This document shows, one piece after another, positions 33,575-46,254 of a DNA stretch of 64,000 nucleotides. Position 1 is the first letter of the stretch. Each line of letters opens with the position of its first letter. The translations under genes and the position numbers were made by a program. The notes beneath the pieces were generated by a model. That model ran no database searches. It was not told where the DNA came from and saw nothing but the letters and a program-made list of their open reading frames with translations. This DNA is from Promerops cafer (lineage: Eukaryota > Chordata > Aves > Passeriformes > Nectariniidae): assembly GCA_013398275.1 (NCBI GenBank), contig VZSE01008388.1, forward strand, positions 2,118,814 to 2,182,813, read 5' to 3'.

Positions 33575-36500
33575 ATGCCCGAGAAAGTGCAGCACGAGGA
33601 GGAGGATGCGGAGACCTTCGCCTTCCAGGCGGAGATCGCCCAGCTTATGTCGCTCATTATCAACACCTTCTATTCCAATAAGGAGATCTTCCTGCGGGAG
33701 CTCATCTCCAACGCCTCCGATGTGAGCCCGGGCGGGAGTGGGCTCCTTCCTCTGCCGGCGAGCTCGGGGTTGGGCTGGTGTCCTTCCGGGGGTGCCTGGG
33801 GAGAGGCCGATTCCTGGCCTTCCGGGAAGGCTTGTGCAGGGGAGGGACGGAGGAGGCTGCCGAGTAGGGAGGCCGTGTCGAGCATCCCTCTCTCCCCTAG
33901 GCCCTGGATAAGATCCGCTATGAGAGCCTGACTGACCCCTCAAAGCTGGACAGTGGAAAAGACCTGAAAATTGACATCATCCCCAATCCCCGGGACCGCA
34001 CACTGACCCTGGTGGACACTGGCATTGGGATGACAAAAGCAGACCTCATCAACAACCTGGGCACCATTGCCAAATCTGGGACCAAAGCCTTCATGGAAGC
34101 CCTGCAGGTGGGTTGCCTTTGGCTGCATGGGTTCCTTGGGGCCTGCGTCACAGGCTGGCACTGAATGTACAAATAATAATAAATAAATGATAAAAAGGCC
34201 CTGCTGCCTTGTTTGCCATGGTAACTGTTGGCCTACCCAAGTGTACGTCCCCCATCTTTCCAACACCAGGGAGGAGCTGACGGTAGAGCTGGTTGCCTGT
34301 TGGCACTTGCATATTTTTCTCCATATGCTTGACCCAGTTCTTTGCTGCTGTGAATTATTCACAGACATTTTCTACCTCCACACTGGTCTTAGCAGTTGCT
34401 CTCTGCTTTCACAGGCCGGTGCAGACATCTCCATGATCGGGCAGTTCGGTGTGGGTTTCTATTCCGCCTATCTGGTGGCTGAGAAGGTGGTTGTCATTAC
34501 CAAGCACAATGATGATGAGCAGTATGCTTGGGAGTCGTCAGCTGGGGGCTCATTCACTGTCCGAACTGACCATGGTGCGTATTGTACAAAAATCCAAGCA
34601 TGTTTTCCTGCCAGAAGCACCCCTTTCGCTGGTGCTCCCTAGAGCTGTGCTGCACTGTCAGTCACGCTGGTTAATGCTGGGTATCACATAACGTTTAGTC
34701 TCGAGGAGCTGGTCGCGCTCGCTCTCTGCCCTGAAATACTAATGTTTCTCTCCCCATGCTGTAGGTGAGCCCATTGGACGTGGCACCAAAGTGATTCTGT
34801 ACTTGAAGGAGGACCAGACTGAGTACTTGGAGGAACGTCGCGTGAAAGAGGTGGTGAAGAAGCACTCCCAGTTCATCGGCTACCCCATCACGCTCTATGT
34901 ACGTAAGGAAAGGGCTGTGGAGACCAACTGGAAAGCTGGAGGCAGGGGTGGGTGGTGTTAGAAACAGGAAACAGAAAAAGGCCCTCTGGTCCCTTCCGTA
35001 GTTCCTGGCTGGTGGGTACTCAGCAGTGGTGCTCTCAGCTTCTGTAGCCAAAGGTGATTTGAGGCTCAGGGCTTACTGGATGTGAAGAAGGTGAGTATCT
35101 AGCCACACTAAAGGCCTCTGATCTCTGCAGCTGAAGATCATCTTAAATGATCTTAAGCCATGGAAGAAGGAGGGTTTCCTGCCACTTCTCTTCTCAGACA
35201 CAGCTTTTGGTTGCATGATGAGGGGCTTTTGAGGACTGGTTCCAAGAGCTTTGATTCCAGATGATGCATTTGTTTGGCCTTGGAGGATGCAATTTTTGTC
35301 ATGTGGAGCAAAAGGATTCTTGGTAATTTGGGGCTAAGCCTGACGATTGCTTGTTTCTTTCTCCACAGCTGGAGAAAGAACGTGAGAAAGAGATCAGTGA
35401 TGATGAAGCAGAGGAGGAGAAAGATGAGAAGGAGGAAGAGTCAGTGTCCAAAGATGAAGAGAAACCCAAAATCGAGGATGTGGGCTCTGATGAGGAGGAG
35501 GAGGGAGACAAAGGCAAGAAAAAAAAGACCAAGAAAATCAAGGAGAAATATATTGACCAGGAAGAGCTGAACAAGACCAAACCAATTTGGACCCGCAACC
35601 CTGATGACATCACCCAGGAGGAGTATGGCGAGTTCTACAAGAGCCTCACCAACGACTGGGAGGACCACTTGGCTGTCAAGGTGGGTGCTGGGCTACCCTG
35701 GCTTCCAGGGAGAGGCAGAGGGCCCCTTTCCAGCCCTTACCCAGAGTGACCACATGGTTGTGCCTCTGTGGGACTGAGCACTCTCAGGCCACTTGGTGAT
35801 GGAGCAGCCTGCACTGTGACTCCCATGCAGATGGAAGGATTGGCAGTGCTAGTCCATAAGCAAGACAGGAGACCCCAGTTCTCTGGGGTCTCAGAGAAGC
35901 ACTGACTTCTCTGTCTAAGCCTGCTGTATTGCCAGAGAACCTTGGCACATAGGGTATGGTGGGCCTGAGCAGGAGGAAATACAGGCTGCTTGGATGCTAG
36001 AGATGATGCTGTGCCCCCTTGCCAGCCCCAGCGCTGAGGAGTGGCAGTTCAGCCTCCCTGCTGTGGGAGCTGCGGAAAGGAGAAGTGAAGCATCCCAGCA
36101 GCTGTTTTTTTTTTTCCTGGTTCCACAGCACTTCTCTGTGGAAGGGCAGCTGGAGTTCAGGGCCCTGCTTTTCATCCCACGCCGTGCCCCTTTTGACCTC
36201 TTTGAGAACAAGAAGAAGAAGAACAACATTAAGCTGTATGTGAGGCGGGTCTTCATCATGGACAGCTGTGATGAGCTCATCCCTGAATACTTAAGTAAGA
36301 GCCCCCTCCCTCAGCCTCCCAGTGCAGAGCTGGGATCCCCACAGCCTGTGGTACCGCTTCCAGTACAAAGGGACTGGATGAGGCGCTAGCTGGTGTGGGT
36401 GCATAGCGGTCAGTGTTCTAGCTCTTTTCTGTGTTGAAGCTCAGAATACTTAACCTGACACCTGTTTCCATTCCCCCTACACAGACTTCATCCGGGGTGT

Positions 36501-39500
36501 TGTGGACTCAGAGGACCTTCCTCTGAACATTTCTCGTGAGATGCTCCAGCAGAGCAAGATCCTCAAAGTGATCCGCAAAAACATTGTGAAAAAATGCTTG
36601 GAGCTATTTTCTGAGCTGGCAGAAGACAAAGAAAACTACAAGAAATTTTACGAGGCTTTTTCCAAGAATCTGAAGGTGAGTTGAGCACCCTACAGCTGGA
36701 GGAGGGAAGGGCCCATAAGCCATCTGCCTGAGGAGCAGTCTTGTTCCTATGCTGTGTCTCCTCTGCATGGATGTTAGGAAAAAGGGAGTGGGTCTTGCAA
36801 ATGCCTTGGAGTGCCTTTGTGGGCACCTGTCCCCTCAGGCTGCCCTAGGCCAAATGCTCAAATGATCAGGAGCTGGGCAGATGGCTGCGCCTCAGAGGTG
36901 GCCAAGTGCATCCAAGTCCTGTCCTGAAGACTTCATGCATCTCTTCTGCCCCCAGTTGGGCATCCATGAGGACTCCACCAACCGAAAGCGCCTTTCGGAG
37001 CTGCTGCGGTACCACACGTCCCAGTCGGGCGATGAGGTGGCTTCGCTTTCTGAGTACGTGTCCCGTATGAAGGAGAACCAGAAGAGTATCTACTACATCA
37101 CAGGTGAGCTAGAGCTCCTCTGAGACTAGCAAGGTAGAGGCAGATAACCTGCATACAAACCCTAATTTAAAACACTTCCTGCTGCCTTCAGCAGGTCATC
37201 TCTGCTGAATTACAGCTCATTCCTGGGGGCTGGGCAAAGGCCACCAGGCCTAGAACTCTGGCTGCCGCCGGTTTTATGTTAGGGGTCCCAAGTGACTGGT
37301 GGTGTTTGTCTTGCTGTAACCAGCTCTTACCTCTTGGTGATGTTTCATTTCTACCCTCCACAAACACAGGGGAGAGTAAGGAGCAGGTTGCTAACTCAGC
37401 CTTTGTGGAGCGTGTGCGAAAGCGTGGCTTTGAGGTGGTATACATGACAGAGCCCATTGATGAGTATTGCGTGCAGCAGCTCAAGGAGTTTGATGGCAAG
37501 ACCCTGGTATCAGTTACCAAAGAGGGGCTGGAGCTGCCTGAGGATGAGGAAGAGAAAAAAAAGATGGAGGAGAGCAAGGCCAAATTTGAGAACCTCTGCA
37601 AACTTATGAAGGAAATCCTGGACAAGAAGGTGGAGAAGGTGAGATGGGTAGGGAGCTTAGCCCTGGGCTGGAGGGAAGAGGGCTGGGCCCTCCGTGCTGC
37701 AGGTGAGGGCCCCCGCTCAATGCATGCCTCTCATCTCCTGCAGAGGAGCCGCTAAAGGAGACTGGAGGTCCCAGCATGCACCATCTTGCTCTAAGCAGCC
37801 AGGCTGCAGGCGAGGGGCACTGACCCAAATACGTGCATTGATGGGAGAGGGTAAGTGTGGGAAACATGCAGTGGGTGCTCTAAGTGCTGGCTGAGCTGTC
37901 CAAATTAGTCTGTGCAGCAGTCCTGGAGCTGCTTGGAGCATCTCTGCTTGCTTTGGGGTGTCCCCAGGTGCACCAGGGGCAAAGACTTGGGCTGTAGTGT
38001 GCTGTGGCTGGGCCCAGTCCAGGGCTTATGGGGGCCTTGCTCAGCTAACCCTTGGCTATGTCGGCAGGTCACTGTCTCAAACCGGTTGGTCTCGTCTCCC
38101 TGCTGCATTGTCACCAGCACCTACGGTTGGACAGCCAACATGGAGCGCATCATGAAGGCTCAGGCACTGCGGGACAACTCTACCATGGGCTATATGATGG
38201 CCAAGAAGCACCTGGAGATCAACCCTGACCACCCAATTGTAGAAACCCTTCGCCAGAAGGCTGATGCTGACAAGAACGACAAAGCTGTTAAAGATCTGGT
38301 GGTGCTGCTCTTTGAGACTGCTCTGCTGTCCTCTGGTTTCTCCCTGGAAGATCCCCAGACCCACTCCAACCGCATCTACAGGATGATCAAACTCGGGCTT
38401 GGTGAGTATCCATGCAACTTCTCAAGCCTGCAGCAGGCCTGAAAGCAGGTTAACTGGTCAGGCTAGTGTCTTGGGGCAGGGGGAGGCCAGTAAGGGAGCC
38501 ATGCTGCTATGGTGTGCTAAAGTGGCTCTGTAAGTAAGGTGGCCAGGAGAAAGTGTAAACCTGGAACAAGGTACTTCAGGAGGGCTCAGGACCCTGGGTG
38601 AACTGCCCTGTCCTCCACAACACCAGGAGCCACCACCAGAATGTTCAGATGACAGGCTGAGGCTTTTTATTTCTTCAGAGTAAATGTGAAAAGTCTGATA
38701 TGGGTGATGTGACCCATCTGTAGAAACAGCTTGTGCTTGCACACAGCCTTTTCCTCCAAATTCACTGTTTAGCATAAAATGTAAATCAGAAGGTGCTGTG
38801 GCTTGGCACAACTAAGTTAGTAGTAACTCTGTGCTGCCTAGTCTCAGTAGGAGTAGGATCTTCTATTAGTCAAGTTGCAGGTAAGGGGACTGTATGGTAG
38901 TGCAATTTTCTGTTCAGAGTATACTGAAACAGCAATCTGCAGTGTTGGAAACTGATGAGCTCTAGAGTCTTGCAACTGCTTTAGTTGTGACTTGACTGGA
39001 TTTACTGGATTTTTCTCTAGAGAAATGTTCATGGCTAAACCACATTCTCCTGGCTTAAACTCCAGGTTTTGTGGTGCTGGGTAACAAGTCTTTTGTAGTT
39101 AATCTCTACTGGCTAAGCAGTGCACTCGAATGGCATAGGTAGTATCCATATACTACTGTAAATGTTGCTTGGGAAGATGCCACTGATTCAGGATTAGTAC
39201 TGGAGTTGACAATAACTTGTAAGAATGATGACTTGCATGTATTAGTTTTTAGCCTGGATGAAAGGAGACTGAGGGGTGACCTTGTTGCAGTGTACAGCTT
39301 CCTCGCCAGGGAAAGCAGAGGGGCCTGCATTGCTATCTTCTCTGTGGTGACCAGGGACGAGACCTGAGGGGACATCATGAAACTTTGTCAGGAGAGGTTT
39401 AGGTTGGATATTAGTTAAAGGTTTCTAATCCAGAGAGTGGTTGACCAAGGAACAGACACCCCAGAGAAGTGCTCACAGCACCAAGCCTGCCAGCATTCAA

Positions 39501-39860
39501 GAAATGTTTGAACAACACTCTTGAGGCACACGGTATGATTCTTGGGGCTGTCTGTGTAGAGCCAAGAGCTGGACTTCAGTGATCCTTGTGGGTCCCTTCC
39601 AAATCAGATTCTATGATTCTGTGAACTATTGGATGCCAATAGCCCCATTCCTCAGGCTGGGGGCAGGAGCCAGGTTTACTGGGAGAGGCTGTACATCTGG
39701 GATCAGGTGCCATTTGGAGGCCTTATTTCTTCTTTCCTCCCCTCTCCTAGGCATTGATGAAGATGAGATGACTGCAGAGGAGCCCAGTGCAGCTGTCCCT
39801 GAGGAAATCCCCCCTCTGGAGGGAGATGAAGATACATCCCGCATGGAAGAGGTAGACTAA
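33575..39860 (+). CDS. HSP90AB1: Heat shock protein HSP 90-beta
   Basis: This is the constitutive cytosolic ATP-dependent chaperone for kinases, steroid receptors and many other clients. Coding exons: 33575-33721, 33901-34107, 34415-34574, 34765-34898, 35369-35680, 36129-36294, 36485-36675, 36956-37103, 37370-37638, 38068-38401, 39751-39860. All are GT-AG and phase-consistent. The product is 725 aa, against 724 in human. In order it has the GHKL ATPase domain (about 1-215, with ELISNASD and LVDTGIGM around Asp88), a charged linker (about 222-277), a middle domain starting IWTRNPDDITQ with the catalytic-loop arginine of NISREML at Arg393, a C-terminal dimerisation domain, and the EEVD-type tail MEEVD that docks TPR co-chaperones. 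Ser226 and Ser256, matching the mammalian CK2 sites, are kept. The linker is one residue longer than in human and has extra serines (241, 243). The beta rather than alpha call rests on the N-terminus MPEKVQHEEED and the linker. Confidence 0.98.
39247..39624 (+). mobile_element. CR1 LINE fragment in HSP90AB1's last intron
   Basis: This copy is in the forward orientation: AGCCTGGATGAAAGGAGACT, then CAGGAGAGGTTTAGGTTGGA. It ends with GGGTCCCTTCCAAATCAGAT and ATTCTATGATTCTGTGA, the 8-base-repeat tail of CR1. It is truncated at the 5' end and sits about 130 bases upstream of the last coding exon. Confidence 0.9.
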
Positions 39861-40340
39861 AGGAGGAAAGTTCTTCTTTCACCTGCCAGACCTCTGCTCT
39901 ATCATGTCTGCTTAGAAGACAGTCTGCTCCCACCAGCTGCTACTGACTTCTTGGTGGTGTCTCTTCTTTTGGCTCTGTTTGGTTGCAGTTGTTTTTGGCA
40001 GGGTGCGGGAGGGCATGATTCCCTGTTTGTTAGTAGTGATTCAGGTAGCCTGAGGCCTGTCTGTTCTGTGTCTTTCTGCTTGTGTAGGAACAGCTGATGG
40101 GGAGTGGAGGTGTGAGTAGGCAGCAGGCTTCCCCTCTCTCCCCCTCATGGAGTGTCCCATGTTACCAGTAGGCATCAAACAAACACTGTCCTTATTCCAC
40201 TGGGGTGGGAGAGCCCTTCCTCTGAACTGCTGCCTCCCTGAAGCCCCAGGATAGCATTAATGTGTTCTGGTTGGGTTTTGTTTGATTATTTTTCTGGTTT
40301 TTTGTTCTACTGGAATTAAAGAATTGATGATTTACATGGC
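39861..40340 (+). other. HSP90AB1: HSP90AB1 3' UTR
   Basis: About 480 bases follow the TAA stop. The variant poly(A) signal ATTAAA lies at 40,315-40,320, after a T-rich stretch, so cleavage near 40,340 is likely. No stronger hexamer is present nearby. Confidence 0.75.
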
Positions 40341-42245
40341 TGGGTCCCTTGTGTTTCATGCCTACTCTGCTGAGGAAGATGTCTCAGCCTGTGCCTGAGG
40401 GCATTGGACTCTCCTGTGTTGGTCTCCCCTGTGCCCTGACTGCTTTTCTGAGCCCTGCTTTAGGTGATCTTTATCACTTCCATGCCCTGGCAAGATGAAG
40501 TGGGTGGAAGGAACACATGACCTGCTGTGCAGGTGGGATGATCTCCAGTGAGCAGTAGTTCTCCACCTGGAGAGCTGCATGCTCCCCAGCCTGGGAGCAG
40601 ACTTCCAGTCTGTGTGGGTCAGTGGGCCTGAGCCTGGGCTGCTGCAGGCTGGTTTGATCTGAGCACCTCAGGGGCAGGACAGTGGCAGGAGCCATATTCC
40701 TGTTCCACTGCAGTGTGGAGCAGGGTGCGGAGTGACAACTCAGGACTGTAGTCAAGCTGCCCCTCTTCAGCTGTTGGGCCAAAGACTCAACTCCTTTCCT
40801 CCCACCTCCAGCCTGCCCTTTCTGGCTTTCTGCAGCCGTTGGGTGTTGGGCAGTATCTGGCTTCTTTCCATCTGTGTCCTAGATGACAAGCCTGAGCCAT
40901 CACCTCTGACTGAGCTGCCCCTTGCACTGAGCTCACACTCTGTGAGGTTTGTCACCCATGGCCACAATGGCCCTTGGGGTCTGTCAGAGAAAAGTGACAC
41001 CAGCATTAAATTCTCTTGCTGCCCACATGCCAGCTGCCACAGGCACAAAACAGAGTGGGCTTTAGCCAGTATCCATCTTCAGCAGGGAGGCAGAGCCTGC
41101 TGGAATACCTTGCGGCACACCAAGGCAGTAACTATGCTGCCAGTGTGGCAGCTGTGTGGGTGCAGCCTGCTAGGGCAGTGGTGGAGCTGAGCTAGCTAAT
41201 TGTTTAAAAGAGGGATTTCTCTCTGGATAGGAAAGTGTTGCCAAATACTGAATCAAAAAAACCTAACCTTTTAAGTTAATGTCCTGGGTTTTCTTTTTCC
41301 ACCAGTGTTTTGTTTAAATCTACATTTAAATTAGAAAGGTTATTCCATTGTATCCCATTCCTAACGTGGCAATGTGGGTTTTTGTTTTGTTTTTTTTCAA
41401 TCAAAGGAAATCACATTCCATTTTCAGTCCGTCAGCAGATGGTGGGTGCAGACATTTGGGCAAATTTGTAGGGCAGGATGAAAAGCTGTGAGGTTGCAGT
41501 CACCTCGAAAAGCTCATAGCTAGAAAAGGAGCACAGGTAAAACCGCTGGAGAGCTAAGTGCTCTGAAGCCTGGGCTGTGCTCAGCACCAGCTCTGGTATC
41601 CCTCCAGGCTCAGCTAAGTCCCTAGTGTCCTCCTCTGCTTTTCTTGTAACCCTCACCTGAGTGTCCCCTTTCCCTAGCTGTGTTAGGCCCCAGTCCCCTC
41701 TCCGACCCCCCACTCACGCTTGCCTAGACGGTTTATCAGCAGGCCTCCGACATGCACCAGGCAGATGCACCATCTGCACCTCCAGCCTCTCCTGGCTCTG
41801 GCTGCTGCAGTACACCCCACAAAGTGCTACAGCACTGGTGGCCCTGGCTGGCAGGTGTTCAGCAGGCCTCTGTATTGCCTCTCGGTAGCTACACCCACTG
41901 GGAATTCCTGAAGTTGCACCATGCAGGGAACCACCTAGGAGCCAAACTAGGCTCAGGCTAATGGCTCCTTCACCTGCCCACCAGCATAAGCAGCATTCCA
42001 AACCTGCCTGTGCTCCCCAGTTGTGTGTGCAAGGATCTCCTGTCAGGCCTTGCAGCTTTGAGTGCAACCTTGCTTGATGCCAGCCTTGGCCAAAGACAGA
42101 GAGAGGCACCTGTATTTGGAAAGACAACTTTGCTGTCCCAGAGACTAGGGACACAGAAAAAGAGTTGAAAATGTCTTCCCTCCTTCCAGGTACATGAAAA
42201 AGAAACCCCAAGCAACCAAAAAAACCCCACATTTACACCCATGGC
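40341..42245. other. Gap between convergent HSP90AB1 and SLC35B2
   Basis: These 1.9 kb lie between two tail-to-tail genes. I saw no exon, CR1 or tandem repeat in them. T- and A-rich runs occur at 41,280-41,400, and the segment ends in an A/T tract shared by both 3' ends. Confidence 0.5.
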
Positions 42246-43424
42246 ACTATATGCAGCATATTTTTAATTTAATAAAATAAAAAGAGAAAAAAGTTGCCTT
42301 GCAAAAGTACCAAAACCTGCTGGTTTGTCAGTCAGGTGGTGTTGATGAGAAAAGGATTGACCAATAAAACCCAGGCTTCTGGGGAAGAACAGCTTTCACT
42401 GCTCCATCCCCTGCTGTCTGTGGAGCAGGAACAAGGCACCGCAAGCGGGCTCTGCCCCATGTCCCAACCCACCAGGCACAGACTCTGGCCAGCCCCTGGG
42501 AAAACCAGGGCCAGTGCCTCCAGGTGGCAGGAAAAAGAGGGGTTGTTTGTGCTTGTCTGAATGGCAACTGCAAAGCCCAGAAACCATGGCACTGAGGGAC
42601 CCCACGGTGGTGTGCTGGGGCTTCTGGGCAGTGCAGCCTTTGGCCTGTAACAGCAGTAGATGTAACCAAAAAGCAACCTCAAAGGACTTGGCAAGCCTTG
42701 GGAACTGTCCAGCTCAGGTACTGCATAAAAATCAGCCTGGGCTGAGGGGAGCAAAGAAAAGTGTCCTGGAGCGGGGGCAAAGAATTGATAAAACTAAACT
42801 GGGAGGTACTGGCTTTCACTGCAGTGCCCTCCCAGAGCAGATTCCAGGCCTGGGGTAGGACAGGCTGGGAGTCCTTGCCTTGGTTGTGCCTGTACTACCC
42901 AGAGCCCCTCCTGGAATGGAGGAAGAGCGCTCCCCACCCTTCGATGGGCTCAGCTGGGGACTTGCCTCACTCAGAGGTGTTTCAGAAAGAAACCTAGTGT
43001 TTTGCTTGCCCTTTCCTCCTGCCAAGCTCTGTAGTACTAACAGAAATGGAGGAGCATTAGCAAGAGGCAAGATAGTACCATGGAAGAGTTCCCTTGTTCA
43101 TCAGTGACTTTGGGGAGAAGCCACAACACAGAGGTGGGGCAGGAATACCAGCAGCCCCATGCTGGTGTGCCCCCAGGCCTGTGCCTTGGCTGTAAGTCTT
43201 TGACCTATTAAGGCAAATGGAAAGGTTTGGAGCTGTGTCAGCCCAGAGCGCTTCCTGGGCTTGTTCCAGCCCCTTTCCCAGGAAAAGCAGGTGGAAAACT
43301 GAGTCACTGGTCCTGCCTATCCGTACCCCACTCTTCTCCTCAGTGGGTTCTGAGAAATCAAGCAAATACCCTTGAGTGGAGGCAGGACAGTGGACATGGC
43401 TTAAATGCCATGGCCTCAGCTTCC
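42246..43424 (-). other. SLC35B2: SLC35B2 3' UTR and poly(A) region
   Basis: On the minus strand the first poly(A)-type hexamers after the stop are two ATTAAA variants, read from the plus-strand TTTAAT at 42,263-42,268 and 42,268-42,273. They suggest cleavage near 42,250 and a UTR of about 1.2 kb. The same tract has plus-strand AATAAA at 42,271 and 42,276, so it could also stop read-through from HSP90AB1. Confidence 0.6.
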
Positions 43425-46254
43425 TTAGACCTTTTGTACAGGGGTTTCGCCCGGCGGGAGCTTCTTACTGCGCTTCTTCATGCGGCTGCGGGCATAGACG
43501 CGGAGAAAGAGGGCCATGAAGACAACAGCTATGCCCAGCCCACCCACAACAGTGACAGTGTGCCCGTAGATGAGGCAGGAGAGGAGGATGGCAAAGGCCT
43601 GTCGGAGTGTCATGATGATGGTGAAGACAGCTGCCCCGAACTGGTTGATGGTGTAGAAGATGAAGAGCTGGCCGCAGGCAGAGCACACGGAGAGCAGCAC
43701 AGCGTGGGCAGTGAACTCCGAGTGGCGGGCCATGAAGCGCAGCGACTCCAGCAAGGCACCCTGCTCCAAGAGCGAGCCCACGGTGAACAGGCAGGAGAAG
43801 ACATTGACGCCAAACATCATCTGCACGGGAGACATCTTGTACGTGAAGAGCGCGTCCTGCCAGTTGGAGGTGAAGCTGTCAAAGATTATGTAGCCAGCCA
43901 GGAGCACTATGCCAGAGAAAGTGGTGACAGTGGACACCGTCCTGTTAGGAGCGCTGGAGAGCAGGAACATGCTGACCCCCACGGAGATGAGGGCAGCAGT
44001 CAGGTACTCCCAGTACTCATAACTCTTGCGCGACACCAGTTTGCCCATCATCATCACTGGGATCACTTTGGAGGCCTTGGCCAGCACTTGGGTGGGGAAG
44101 CTGATGTATTTGAGTGCCTCATACTGACACCAGCTGCTGAGGATGTTGGAGAGAGAGGCAAAGGAGTATTTGTACATAGGAGCCCCATGGCGTGGCTGCT
44201 TGGTCAGGGCGCAGTACAGACCAGCCACTGTGAAGGCCAGGATGCGGTTCATGAACACCAGGAACTGGGAGTCCTTGAACTTCTCTCCAGGGTCTGTTTC
44301 AGTGGCACCATACGTTCTTGTCATCACACGCTCCTGGAGGACACCCCATGTGAGGTAGGAAGCCTGCAAAGCAGCAGGAGCACAGGGAGAGTCAGGACCC
44401 ACAACAGCAGTTGCAGCAACAACAGGAAGAACAGACCCCAGGAGAGCCTTGCTTTCTCCAGTGTTGCCTCATCCTCTGCATGGCAATGCTTCCCTGAGAC
44501 ATTGGGAGACAGGACCACCCACCACTCCACTGCTCTGAGGGAACCCGCTGTCCCATGTGGTTACAGCCAGGAACATCCTGTTCCAAAACACACCTGCTCA
44601 GTGTACAGGGGAGAAAAGCCCACTATGCAAACATCCTGGTGAGAGCGAGCAGTTACGCTGTGAGCTACTTTAAGCCTGTGGAACCAGACTGACCGAATCA
44701 GGGAACATTACTGAAACACAGCTGCGGTTCTGGTGCCAGCTCCCTGCAGCAGGTCCTGGCAGTTTTCCCAGTGGCCTCTGCATAGGTTTTCACTTCCAGC
44801 TCCCTAGGCCTGGTTTTTACATCCAAATAAATTCTAGTTTCAAAACCAGCAGACAAAATTGTCCATGAGGGATGATCATTTTCCTGGCTGTCATCTCCAC
44901 TACTTTTGGTGTAACAACACCAAGGCTTTCACAGAAGTAACACAGACTTCCTCTCATCATACATCTCCCAAGAAACTAAGACACAGAGAGATGGAAGAGT
45001 TTGGTAGCCCACAGCAAGTCTGAATAGGCTGGGGGAGTAGGCCAGAGAGTGAGTAATTTCCTGGCTGCAGGACACCTGGGTTTTTCTGTCTCAGTGCCCA
45101 CATTACTATTTTTTGTCCTCATAGACCAAAAAAGTTGCCCTTCCTAATGATGCTCAGGCTGTAGCTGAGATTTGAGGAATCTAAGATTTTAAATTCCTGT
45201 TTGTTTGTAGCTGAATTAAGTATTTTCTCTCTAGTACTCAAATTCAACCCATCAAGGCAGAATGCATCAGCCCCAGCCAGTGACCCATGGGACAGCCTGG
45301 GAGAAAAGAGGGCTCAAATTATCTGCTGACCTGACATCAGGGCCAGAACAAAAGCAGCCTTCTGTGCTCAATCACAACTTTTAGAGGCTCTAGAGGACTG
45401 TGATCAGACAGACAGGATGCTCCTACCCAAATGACAAAAGCTAAATGGACCTCCACAGCTCTTAGAGGTGGATTATCCTGTCCCAGCCTCCAACCCTGCC
45501 TTGATCAAGGACAGCACTGCATCCTCGGTCTTCAAGGAACTGACAGCTACCAACCCACTGGCCACTTTCTCCTTCCAGAATGGGACAGCCACACATGCAC
45601 AAGACCCCTACCTGTAGACCAGTAGCACAGAAGAGCAGCTTGAAGATCTGTCGGGCTGTGGAGGACTCTGTGGGCTCTGCTCGGGGTGGCAGGGAGCCAT
45701 CGTCCTGATGTACAGACTTCACCTCAGAGCCAAACACACATGATTTGATAACAGGGAAGCAAATGCCTCGGCCTGAAGAGGGTAAGAGAAGATGGAGACA
45801 CAATTAACCAAAGCCTGGACACCACATGCTGCACCAGCTTGAGAGGTGAAGCCTCCTTCCTCACTAGCCTCCAGATCTGCTGGCACAGGGGCCTCAGAGA
45901 AATCTGTTTCAGGATAGCAGCTGGACAGCACTGGGACACAGCTCTGTGAGTGGCTCAAGCCTGACAATGCAGGCTGGGGAAACAACCTGAGTGGGGTAGA
46001 CAGAGGCAGGGCAGAGAGCTCCAAGGGATGCAGGACGTGGAAGGGAAGCTCCTGGTCCTACCTGTCTCCAAGTAGTTCCTTCTCTTGAAGTACTGGATGA
46101 GGAGGAAGCCCGGTACCACAATACTCGCATAGCCAGCAGCATTAACAAAGAAACGGAAGAGCCAGAAGTCCCCCCATGAGTCCTGCAGGGCAGGGGCGAT
46201 CTCTTCACCTGTAGCCATCATAGGAGGGAAGCCAGCACGAGGGGAAGGCAAAAT
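43425..46254 (-). CDS. SLC35B2: Adenosine 3'-phospho 5'-phosphosulfate transporter 1 (5' end missing)
   Basis: This Golgi-membrane antiporter brings the sulfate donor PAPS into the Golgi lumen for sulfation of glycans and proteins. Exons in transcript order: 46062-46254, 45612-45772, 43425-44363, all with GT-AG borders and matching phases. The visible part is 430 aa (human 432 complete). Family landmarks are FWLFRFFVNAAGYASIVVPG, KRRNYLETG, LTWGVLQERVMTR, KQPRHGAPMYKYSFASLSN, SWCQYEALKYISFPTQVLAK, FDSFTSNWQDALF and ACGQLFIFYTINQFGAAVFT, with a lysine-rich cytosolic tail ending TPVQKV. About ten membrane segments are expected. The first exon here opens in frame after an acceptor with ILPSPRAGFPPMMATGEE, so a very short upstream coding exon (probably about seven codons) is required. 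It was not found. An internal Met at 46,221 is the only in-frame fallback start. Note that the large last exon carries most of the protein. Confidence 0.93.

Noticed and set aside
34165..34195. AATAAATAAATGATAAAA in HSP90AB1 intron 3 as a premature poly(A) site
   Set aside because: It sits in a small intron of a strongly expressed gene with good flanking splice sites; nothing suggests use, and A/T-rich runs often contain the hexamer by chance.
43227..44642. A 471-codon plus-strand open frame opposite the large SLC35B2 exon
   Set aside because: It mirrors the highly conserved minus-strand SLC35B2 exon, has the E/H/G-rich composition expected of an antisense shadow, and runs on into intron and 3' UTR without any recognisable domain.
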